From the NCBI GenBank assembly GCA_937873345.1, contig CALMRL010000681.1:1-11950 (forward strand): a stretch of 11,950 nucleotides of DNA, read 5' to 3'. The translations under genes and the position numbers were made by a program. The notes beneath the pieces are model-generated. The model saw only the letters and a list, made by a program, of their open reading frames with translations. It was not told the origin of the DNA and did no database searches. Of this stretch, positions 1-7,286 are shown in pieces; position 1 is the stretch's first letter, and each line of letters begins with the position of its first letter. This DNA comes from an uncultured Beijerinckiaceae bacterium (GTDB taxonomy: Bacteria > Pseudomonadota > Alphaproteobacteria > Rhizobiales > Beijerinckiaceae).

Positions 1-484
1 CGGCCGAGGCGGTCTCGTTGCCGTAGTGCGACTGGGGTATGCCATTGACCGACTGCGACACCGAGGAACCGCCATCCGTCTCCGTGGAGTGTCCGTGGAA
101 CAGGTCGCAGATGGTGCCGCCGCACTCGCCGCCGCGGTTCTGCCCGGTGACGCCGCCGCCGCCCATGTGGAAGAAGCCCTCGCCCTGTCCGGCCGCCACC
201 TGCGGAGCCTGCGCGGCCGATCCCTGGCCCGCCGGTGCCGCCTGCGCTCCGCCCGCGCCATCGCCGGAGCGGGAGAACAGGTTGGTGATGTAGCCGCCGG
301 TGCCCGACATCGTCGGCACGGTCATCGGCGTCGGCCCAGCCGGTTGCGCGGTAGCCGGCTGCTGCGGCGCCGAGCCGCCGTAGTACAGGTCGCACAGCGT
401 GCCTTCACAGCGCTGCTGAGCGGCGGCGCTGCTGATGGCGCAGGCCAGCGCGGCGAGAACGGCGAGACTGCGAAGGCGAAGCAT
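1..484 (-). CDS. Exported paired-cysteine (CX4C) protein of unknown function, C-terminus cut by window edge
   Basis: The frame stays open from an ATG at 484 to the left edge, giving 161 residues without a stop, so the gene is partial. Residues 1-23 look like a Sec signal peptide (two early arginines, a Leu/Ala-rich core, then SSAAAQQ). The mature part starts with a CX4C pair (C26-C31, CEGTLCDLYYGG). A Gly/Ala/Gln/Pro-rich linker follows, and then a second CX4C pair (C121-C126, CGGTICDLFHGH). The next gene upstream encodes a protein with the same plan, so the two look like diverged tandem copies. Cysteine pairs in an exported protein suggest disulfides in the periplasm or outside the cell; that is inference. 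The Shine-Dalgarno is weak (GGGG about 9 nt before the ATG). I do not recognise a named family and give no function. Confidence 0.72.
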   Translation of the reverse strand, partial: MLRLRSLAVLAALACAISSAAAQQRCEGTLCDLYYGGSAPQQPATAQPAGPTPMTVPTMSGTGGYITNLFSRSGDGAGGAQAAPAGQGSAAQAPQVAAGQGEGFFHMGGGGVTGQNRGGECGGTICDLFHGHSTETDGGSSVSQSVNGIPQSHYGNETASA

Positions 485-619
485 CGGGCCTACCCCGTCG
501 ACTGGGATCTCGAAAATGAGACCCGAGGGAGCCCCGTGATCGCCGGTGAAGGTGTCAGCGGAAAGGCGATCGGCCAGAGTGGCAAGACAGCGGTGGATTG
601 TGACCGTGAAGCAACGGTT

Positions 620-1018
620 CTACTGCACCGCAGGCTCGGCAGCCTTCACCGCCTTCGCGTTCGCCTTGGCGACGTGCTTGCGCTTGTTCTTCGGTTTGCC
701 TTCCGGCTCAGTCGAGGTCGGCACGGGCTCGGTCGCCACGGCGACGGGCTGGTCCGGCGTGCGGCCGCCGAACATGCCGCAAACGAAGTCATGGCAGGGA
801 AGGAAGATCGACCCCGACTGGCCGGGCGCCGGCGCGCTCGCCGGCATGCCGGCCGGGGCCGGCGGGTTGCGGGAATAGTAGAGGTCGCAGAACAGGCCGC
901 CGCACCTCGGCGCCTCCTGCGAGCTGGCGGAGAGCTGCTGTGCCAGCACCGGCGCGACGAGACTGATCGGCGCGATAACCGCGGCGACAGCCGCAGCCCA
1001 CCTGCTAAGCGATGACAT
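620..1018 (-). CDS. Exported paired-cysteine (CX4C) protein of unknown function with basic tail
   Basis: 132 residues. Residues 1-27 form a probable Sec signal peptide with a hydrophobic Ala/Val core ending VLAQQ. The mature part holds two CX4C pairs: C39-C44 (CGGLFCDLYY) and C75-C80 (CHDFVCGMFGG). The first matches the DLYY module of the neighbouring gene that ends at the left edge. The last 25 residues are rich in Lys, Arg and Ala (for example KPKNKRKHVAK), a charged tail the neighbour does not show in its visible part. The start at 1018 is supported by GGGAG six nt upstream. It lies 69 bp after rpoH and 135 bp before its paralogue, all on one strand, so read-through from rpoH is possible. 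No known family was recognised. Confidence 0.75.
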   Translation of the reverse strand: MSSLSRWAAAVAAVIAPISLVAPVLAQQLSASSQEAPRCGGLFCDLYYSRNPPAPAGMPASAPAPGQSGSIFLPCHDFVCGMFGGRTPDQPVAVATEPVPTSTEPEGKPKNKRKHVAKANAKAVKAAEPAVQ

Positions 1019-1020
1019 GA

Positions 1021-1040
1021 CCTTCTCCCGGAATACCGGG
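1021..1040 (-). promoter_or_regulatory. Short hairpin overlapping the ribosome-binding site of the 1018 gene
   Basis: Read on the minus strand, CCCGG-TATT-CCGGG forms a 5-bp GC stem with a 4-nt loop. The GGG of its 3' arm is the first part of the Shine-Dalgarno GGGAG that serves the ATG at 1018. The AGAAGG just downstream stays unpaired. The structure could lower translation initiation, but a 5-bp stem may arise by chance in GC-rich DNA. Confidence 0.35.
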
Positions 1041-1087
1041 TGGGATTAGGTCATGTCGATCTTGTCGGCGTGAAGGCGACGCGGCCC

Positions 1088-2002
1088 TCAGTGCGCCGCG
1101 TGATGCTCGACCAGTCCGACGCGACCGGGCTGCGCGGCTTCGATGCGAGCGACGCCGCTCTTCACCGCCGCCTGCACTTTCTCGAAAGCGCGCACCTCGA
1201 TCTGCCGCACGCGTTCGCGGGAGATATCGAACTCGTCGGACAAGTCTTCCAGCGTGATCGGATCATCGGCGAGACGACGGGCCTCGAAGATGCGGCGCTC
1301 CCGCTCGTTGAGGACGCCGAGCGCGGAGTGCAAGGCACCGAGGCGGTTCTGCTTCTCCTCCTGATCGGCGAGCAGGCTCTCCTGGCTCGAAGACTGGTCG
1401 ACGAGCCAGTCCTGCCACTCGCCCTCGCCCTCCTCGCGGAGCGGCGCGTTGAGCGACGCGTCGCCCGACATGCGACGATTCATGTCGATGACGTCCTGCT
1501 TGCTCACGCCGAGCTTGGTGGCGATGACCTCGACCTGGTCGGGACGAAGGTCACCCTCCTCCAGGGCAGAAATCTGGCTCTTCGCCTTGCGCAGGTTGAA
1601 GAACAGCTTCTTCTGGCTCGCGGTGGTGCCCATCTTCACCAGCGACCAGGAGCGCAGGATATATTCCTGGATCGAGGCACGGATCCACCACATCGCGTAG
1701 GTCGCGAGACGGAACCCCTTATCGGGCTCGAAGCGCTTCACGGCCTGCATCAGACCGACGTTGCCCTCCGACACGACTTCGCCGATCGGCAGGCCGTAGC
1801 CGCGATAGCCCATCGCGATCTTGGCGACGAGACGGAGATGCGAGGTGATGAGCTGGTGTGCGGCGTCGGGGTCTTCATGCTCGCGCCAGCGCTTGGCAAG
1901 CATGTATTCCTGCTCCGGCTGGAGCATCGGGAACTTGCGGATTTCGGTGAGATAGCGGGACAGTCCGCTCTCGCCGGAGATCATGGGTAGGGCGGCGGCC
2001 AT
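1088..2002 (-). CDS. rpoH: RNA polymerase heat-shock sigma factor RpoH (sigma-32)
   Basis: A 304-residue sigma factor of normal RpoH length. It directs core RNA polymerase to heat-shock promoters in the cytoplasm. Region 2 spans about residues 50-120 (DLRLVAK-like SHLRLVAKIA, then SEGNVGLMQAVKRF and the -10-melting TYAMWWIRASIQEYI). The diagnostic RpoH box, QKKLFFNLR, is at residues 130-138 and separates it from RpoD and from the extracytoplasmic sigmas. Region 4.2 with its helix-turn-helix lies at about 250-277 (TLEDLSDEF...SRERVRQIE). The ATG at 2002 has GGAG six nt upstream; the internal ATG at codon 7 has no better site. rluD lies upstream on the same strand, an order known in alphaproteobacteria. 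Many Hyphomicrobiales carry more than one rpoH, so the paralogue number is not assigned. Confidence 0.97.
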   Translation of the reverse strand: MAAALPMISGESGLSRYLTEIRKFPMLQPEQEYMLAKRWREHEDPDAAHQLITSHLRLVAKIAMGYRGYGLPIGEVVSEGNVGLMQAVKRFEPDKGFRLATYAMWWIRASIQEYILRSWSLVKMGTTASQKKLFFNLRKAKSQISALEEGDLRPDQVEVIATKLGVSKQDVIDMNRRMSGDASLNAPLREEGEGEWQDWLVDQSSSQESLLADQEEKQNRLGALHSALGVLNERERRIFEARRLADDPITLEDLSDEFDISRERVRQIEVRAFEKVQAAVKSGVARIEAAQPGRVGLVEHHAAH

Positions 2003-2016
2003 TCGCTTCTCCAGAT

Positions 2017-2041
2017 GAGTCCCCGGTCAACCGGCGGACCC
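2017..2041 (-). promoter_or_regulatory. Leader hairpin just upstream of the rpoH ribosome-binding site
   Basis: The minus-strand RNA can fold GGGUCC, a bulged G, CCGG, loop UUGA, CCGG, GGACUC: ten base pairs including one G-U, with a single bulge. The stem ends 4 nt before the GGAG that serves rpoH. Translational control of rpoH by leader structure is known in other bacteria; its use here is inferred from position only. Confidence 0.45.
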
Positions 2042-2079
2042 GTTTCATCGCCATGACGAGCATCGACGATCGACACGCT

Positions 2080-2108
2080 GATATGGAATGCGTGGCTGCC
2101 GAGCTTAA
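2080..2108 (-). promoter_or_regulatory. Weak candidate promoter for rpoH
   Basis: On the minus strand TTAAGC (2108-2103) and CATATC (2085-2080) are separated by exactly 17 bp. Each matches the housekeeping consensus at only three of six positions. The site is about 80 bp before the rpoH start, a sensible distance. No better pair was seen in the 294-bp rluD-rpoH gap. Confidence 0.25.
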
Positions 2109-2174
2109 GGGCGCAAGGCGCCCGGGCGGCATTACAAATCGGAAAGGTCGGCGCCGACGCACGAAAAGCGTCGG
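2109..2174. repeat. Cluster of inverted repeats between rluD and rpoH
   Basis: Three self-complementary blocks lie here. GGGCGC-AAG-GCGCCC (2109-2123) is a perfect 6-bp hairpin. GTCGGCGCCGAC (2147-2158) is a perfect 12-bp palindrome. CCGACGC and GCGTCGG (2154-2160 and 2168-2174) form a 7-bp stem around a 7-nt loop and share bases with the palindrome, so the two folds exclude each other. None is followed by a T-run toward rpoH, so they are not ordinary intrinsic terminators. The rest of the 2003-2296 gap holds no convincing gene. Confidence 0.5.
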
Positions 2175-2296
2175 ACACTTTTGCCGGCGGTACCGCGCCG
2201 CTGACTACTCAAGTGAATGCGATCGAGCCTTCGCGGTTGCATCACGGCATCACCGTCCGGCGCAGAACAGACATGACGTCCGTCTCCAATGAAGGC

Positions 2297-3355
2297 TCAT
2301 CGGCCCTGCCGCAGCGCCGCGTGCAGCGCGGCGAGATCGGCCGGCAGTTCGCTCTCGAACATCAGTCCCCCGCCGGTCACGGGATGGTCGAAGCCGAGCC
2401 GCGCCGCGTGCAGCGCCTGCCGGCCCAGCGCATCGAGGCTCATACGTGCCGCGTCGGGCAGCCGTTTCGCCTTGGTGCGGAAGCCGCGGGCGTAGAGGGG
2501 ATCGCCGAGCACGGGATGGCCGATGTGCGCCATGTGCACGCGGATCTGGTGGGTTCGCCCGGTCTCCAGGTGGCATTCGACGAGGCTCGCCTCGGGCGGT
2601 GCGCCCTCGAAGGCGAAGGGTTCGGCAAGGCGCCAATGCGTGATCGCCTCGCGTCCGCGCTCCGCCGAGGTGACCGCCATGCGCAGCCGGTCGGTGCCGT
2701 GGCGCCCGACGGGCGCCTCCACCGCTCCGGCCGGTCGATCCGGCGCGCCCCAGACGAAGGCGAGGTAGGAGCGCTGGAGGTTGAGCGTCCGGCCGTGGTC
2801 GGCGAACAGCCGCGACAGGCCGGCGTGCGCGGCATCGGTCTTGGCGACGACGAGCAGGCCCGAGGTGTCCTTGTCCAGCCGATGCACGATGCCGGGGCGC
2901 CGCACCCCGCCGATGCCGGAGAGGGTCGCGCCGCAATGCGCGATCAGCGCGTTGACCAGCGTGCCGCCGGCATGGCCGGGCGCCGGGTGCACCACCAGGC
3001 CCGCCGGCTTGTCGATCACGACGAGGTGCTCGTCCTCGAAGCAGATCGCCAGCGGGATCGCCTCGCCCTGCGGCTCGGGGTCGCTCGGCTCCGGCAGCAG
3101 GCAGGCGACCTCCTCGTCCGCCTTCAGCCTGCGCTTGCCGTCGCGCACCTCGAGGCCGTCGATCGTCAGCCGCCCGTCCGCGATCAGCGCCTGCAGCCGC
3201 GTGCGCGACAGGGCGAGGCCTTGGCGCTCCGCGATGCGGGCGGCGGCGGCGTCGAGGCGCTGCCCGGCCTCGGCCTCGCCGGCGGTGAAGGCGAAGATGC
3301 CGCCACCGACGGTCTCGTCCCCGTCGTCGCGCTCGTCTATGTCGACCGCAGCCAT
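2297..3355 (-). CDS. rluD: Ribosomal large subunit pseudouridine synthase, RluD/RluA family
   Basis: 352 residues from the ATG at 3355. The enzyme isomerises uridines to pseudouridine in 23S rRNA; the RluD members act on helix 69. An S4-like RNA-binding domain lies at about residues 28-85 (GQRLDAA...LIADGRLTIDG), followed by the catalytic domain. The catalytic motif HRLDKDTSG is at 158-166, with D161 as the expected nucleophile. Other family signatures are the IDKPAGLVVHP block (114-124) and the GRTHQIRVHMAHIGHPVLGD block. The frame stays open upstream because the opposite strand is GC-rich coding sequence. A second ATG at 3421 would add 22 residues and has GGGA 7 nt upstream, so the start is uncertain. 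It precedes rpoH on the same strand. Assignment to RluD rather than RluA or RluC rests on that context and overall likeness. Confidence 0.9.
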   Translation of the reverse strand: MAAVDIDERDDGDETVGGGIFAFTAGEAEAGQRLDAAAARIAERQGLALSRTRLQALIADGRLTIDGLEVRDGKRRLKADEEVACLLPEPSDPEPQGEAIPLAICFEDEHLVVIDKPAGLVVHPAPGHAGGTLVNALIAHCGATLSGIGGVRRPGIVHRLDKDTSGLLVVAKTDAAHAGLSRLFADHGRTLNLQRSYLAFVWGAPDRPAGAVEAPVGRHGTDRLRMAVTSAERGREAITHWRLAEPFAFEGAPPEASLVECHLETGRTHQIRVHMAHIGHPVLGDPLYARGFRTKAKRLPDAARMSLDALGRQALHAARLGFDHPVTGGGLMFESELPADLAALHAALRQGR

Positions 3356-3514
3356 TCCCTGCCCGTCCACCCGCACTCCCGTCACTCCGCCATGCCCCGA
3401 CGCGCTTCCCGGCGCCGTCATAGCGCATCCCAGCGGAAACGCCCGTCCGGCGGCAACCTCCGCGCCGGTCGAGCCGTATCGATCCCTGCGAACCAACTCG
3501 TGAAGTTCCTGCCG
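3356..3514. other. Divergent intergenic region between rluD and the ABC exporter
   Basis: The 159 bp separating the two start codons must hold the promoters for both directions unless transcription enters from outside. I found no clear -35/-10 pair on either strand. If rluD starts at its upstream ATG (3421), the region shrinks to 93 bp. Confidence 0.4.
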
Positions 3515-5326
<1,812 letters not shown>

Positions 5327-5349
5327 TCGCCGTCGCAGCCTTGCGCTCG

Positions 5350-5505
5350 ATTCCGCACTGCCATGCGGAATTGTCGATTGCTGGTGACACGGCGTGTGTC
5401 ACGTTGCGCTTAGCGAAAGCGATCCTTTCGCGGTCCGGACTGCTGCGAGGCTCCGGGCGTTTCCTCCCGTGACTTGAACCGCCGGCTCGCGCCGGCGGCT
5501 TTTTT
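5350..5505 (+). ncRNA. Candidate structured 3' UTR or small RNA after the exporter gene
   Basis: Downstream of the exporter stop, four separate hairpins precede the terminator: ATTCCGCA/TGCGGAAT (5350-5371), GTGACAC/GTGTCAC (5384-5402), GCGAAAG/CTTTCGC (5413-5431) and CGGG/CCCG (5454-5469). The 3' part of the last one's loop and stem carries TTCCTCCC, which could pair with Shine-Dalgarno sequences. Rhizobial small RNAs of the alpha-r14 type carry such CCUCC motifs. I found no convincing promoter, so processing from the exporter mRNA would be the likelier origin. It could simply be a structured 3' UTR. Confidence 0.35.
5479..5505 (+). terminator. Intrinsic terminator of the ABC exporter gene
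   Basis: CCGCCGGC, loop TCGC, GCCGGCGG form a perfect 8-bp GC stem, followed by C and six Ts on the plus strand. It lies about 150 bp after the exporter stop. There is no T-run on the minus strand, so it does not serve the convergent holA transcript. Confidence 0.9.
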
Positions 5506-5558
5506 CGTTTTGCGGCATCGTCTTCCGGTCGATGGGCTAGGCCCATGCAACGCCGCCG

Positions 5559-6575
5559 CTAGTCCCGCGTGCCCCGCACGGCCAGCGCCACGCTCCACAG
5601 TGCCCGCACCGTGATCGCCTGCGCAAGCCTCGGCTCGCGGCGGGCCCGCCCGACGGCGTCGGAAAGAACGCTCATCGCCTTCAGGAGCCGTCCGGCATCC
5701 CAGCGCCGCAGCTGCCGCTCTGCCACCGCGCGACGCGGACCGTAGAAGCCGGCGTCGTTGCCGAAGGAGCCGCCGGCATCCATCGCCACACGGGCACGAT
5801 GCAGCGCCGTGGCGTGGCGCAGCGCCGACGCCAGCAGCATGTTGACGTCGCCGTTCTCGCAAAACAGCCTCTCCGTCGTCGCCTCGATCGCGGCGAAGGT
5901 GCCTTCGAAGGCGCCATCGATGGCGTGGTCGACGACGAGCGCCGAAGCGTCGGCGACGATTGCCTCGACATGGGTCGCCTCGATGCGCGCCTCGCCGTGG
6001 GCGTAGAGAGCGAGCTTCTCGAGTTCGGAACGCGTCGTCAGCCGGTTCTGCCCGAGCAGCGACACCAGCAGCTCGCGCGCCTGCGGCTCGATGGTGAGGC
6101 CTGCGGCGGAGAGCTCGGCATCGACCAGGGCGCCGATCTCGCGGGGGCCGTCGGGGTGGCACTCGATCGCGGCGGCGCCCGGCTCGCGTTCGAACAGCTT
6201 GCGAAGCGGGTTGTCGCGCTTGAAGGCGCCGCCCTCCACCGCGATCACGCAGTCGCGCGGGCGGGCGCGCAGGATCGGCTCCAGGGCGGGGAGGAGCGAC
6301 TTGCCCGTCGCCTCGACGCCGATCGCCTTGCGGCCGCCGAACATCGGCACGGCGTTGGCCTCGTCGGCGAGCTTCAGGCGGTCGTTCGCCACTTCGTCGC
6401 CGGAGAGACGCACCAGCTGGAAGCCGTCCTTCGGGTCGTCGACGGCGCGCGTCAGGATGGTGCGGATGCGCTCCGAGATCAGCCCGGCGTCGCTGCCGAA
6501 CACGAGGTAGAGGAAGACGCCGGGCGGCGGCCTGTTGATGAAGCGGTCGGCGTCCGCCGACCTGACGGCGCCCAC
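5559..6575 (-). CDS. holA: DNA polymerase III subunit delta (clamp loader)
   Basis: 338 residues, normal for HolA. Delta opens the beta sliding clamp as part of the clamp loader at the replication fork. The N-terminal AAA+-like domain begins GVFLYLVFGSDAGLISERI (about 19-37). The VPMFGGRKAI block near residue 76 and the QNRLTTRSELEKLALYA stretch near 200 are typical. A C-terminal helical region with a hydrophobic YGPRRAVAERQLRRW segment follows. Delta lacks a working ATPase site, and no Walker A is seen. The start is GTG at 6575, chosen because the residues after it line up with other alphaproteobacterial HolA; no good Shine-Dalgarno is visible. It lies 9 nt after lptE, so translational coupling is likely. 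It ends the leuS-lptE-holA operon. Confidence 0.93.
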   Translation of the reverse strand: MGAVRSADADRFINRPPPGVFLYLVFGSDAGLISERIRTILTRAVDDPKDGFQLVRLSGDEVANDRLKLADEANAVPMFGGRKAIGVEATGKSLLPALEPILRARPRDCVIAVEGGAFKRDNPLRKLFEREPGAAAIECHPDGPREIGALVDAELSAAGLTIEPQARELLVSLLGQNRLTTRSELEKLALYAHGEARIEATHVEAIVADASALVVDHAIDGAFEGTFAAIEATTERLFCENGDVNMLLASALRHATALHRARVAMDAGGSFGNDAGFYGPRRAVAERQLRRWDAGRLLKAMSVLSDAVGRARREPRLAQAITVRALWSVALAVRGTRD

Positions 6576-6584
6576 GGGCGCCGG

Positions 6585-7286
6585 CTATTTCGGTCCGCCG
6601 ACGAGGGCGCCGTCGGCCGCGCGGTTGGCGATGCCCTGGTCGCGGTTGGCTTCCTGCACCGCCGGCGCGCCGCCGATGCGTCGATCTGCGAGCGCCGCGG
6701 CGAGGCGCTGCCGGATCAGGTCGGAGAGCTGCTTGGCGTCGCGGATCTCGGCGTCGCGCGCGGCACGCACGTCGGCGAAGCGCTGGCTGGTTCGATCGTA
6801 GCTCTTGAACACGAAGGCCGAGCCGCGCGTCACCAGGAGCCCCGTCGCGAAATCCTCCAGCCGGTATTCGGCGTTGACCACCACCGTCGCCGAGCTGGCG
6901 CGGCCCGACACGGTGTCGATGAGCGGCGTCTGCGTCGACTCGTTCAGCCTCACGAACAGGCGATAGCGCGGCAGGGGGTGCGAGCCGGTGCCGTTGAGGT
7001 CGAAGACCAGGTCGTCGCCGAGATAGTGCCCGATGCGCTCGGGGATCGGCTCGATCGCGATCGCCTGCAGCTCGGACTGCAGGCCGGGCCCGCCCTCCGC
7101 GAACTGGCCGTACATCGGCGCGAGGCAGCCGGACACGCCCGCCGTCATCGCGAGCGCGGCGAAGCAAACCAGGAGTCGCCGGCCCCGATCCCCGAAGGTT
7201 GCGGCGCGCGGCCTCTGGGTTGCTTCGCCTCCGGCTCGCAATGACGGCGAGAGGCTTCGCAACGACGGTTCCCTATACCACCACAT
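6585..7286 (-). CDS. lptE: LPS-assembly lipoprotein LptE
   Basis: 233 residues from the ATG at 7286. LptE plugs the LptD barrel in the outer membrane and helps deliver LPS to the surface. A hydrophobic run LLVCFAALAMTAGVSGC (38-54) ends in a lipobox, VSGC, with C54 as the lipidated residue; the mature part begins CLAPMYG, close to the CGFxPLYG of relatives. The 37 residues before the hydrophobic run are unusually long, Arg-rich and encoded partly by a repeat, so the true start is uncertain. TTG codons at 7262 and 7241 are alternatives; the ATG at codon 47 would leave too short a signal. The gene overlaps the end of leuS by 14 nt and precedes holA by 9 nt. Context and lipobox carry the call, since LptE sequences diverge strongly. 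Confidence 0.85.
   Translation of the reverse strand: MWWYREPSLRSLSPSLRAGGEATQRPRAATFGDRGRRLLVCFAALAMTAGVSGCLAPMYGQFAEGGPGLQSELQAIAIEPIPERIGHYLGDDLVFDLNGTGSHPLPRYRLFVRLNESTQTPLIDTVSGRASSATVVVNAEYRLEDFATGLLVTRGSAFVFKSYDRTSQRFADVRAARDAEIRDAKQLSDLIRQRLAAALADRRIGGAPAVQEANRDQGIANRAADGALVGGPK
7141..7175 (+). repeat. Repeat copy A (GTCATCGCGAGC...GAAGCAA type), inside the lptE signal-peptide codons
   Basis: Reads GCCGTCATCGCGAGC, then GC, then GGCGAAGCAAACCAGGAG on the plus strand. It matches copy B (7213-7248) in the opposite orientation with only a few differences. The pattern GTCATTGCGAGC...GAAGCAA.CCAG is one I know as a common dispersed repeat in alphaproteobacterial genomes. Here the complement encodes LLVCFAALAMTAG, the hydrophobic part of the LptE signal peptide. 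Confidence 0.6.
7213..7248 (-). repeat. Repeat copy B (GTCATTGCGAGC...GAAGCAA type), inverted relative to copy A
   Basis: On the minus strand it reads GCCGTCATTGCGAGC, CGGA, GGCGAAGCAACCCAGAG. It lies 37 bp from copy A in inverted orientation. In lptE mRNA the two arms can pair over roughly 30 bases, starting with 15 consecutive pairs (one G-U). This is the arrangement of paired REP-like elements. Confidence 0.65.

Noticed and set aside
505..524. Hairpin GGGTCTC/GAGATCC (minus strand) between the two secreted-protein genes
   Set aside because: It includes a G-U pair, is short, and does not touch the ribosome-binding site; likely incidental.
2225..2298. Inverted repeat GAGCCTTC / GAAGGCTC across the rluD stop, and a direct repeat GCATCAC at 2239 and 2247
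   Set aside because: The 8-bp arms are 58 bp apart and no T-run follows, so it is not a terminator; the 7-bp direct repeat is too short to stand alone.
5532..5546. Hairpin ATGGGC-TAG-GCCCAT after holA as its terminator
   Set aside because: No T-run follows on the minus strand and the stem is only 6 bp, so termination cannot be claimed.
5410..7167. A minus-strand frame of 585 codons over holA and lptE
   Set aside because: It is an alternative frame of two recognised genes with an Arg-rich, low-complexity translation.
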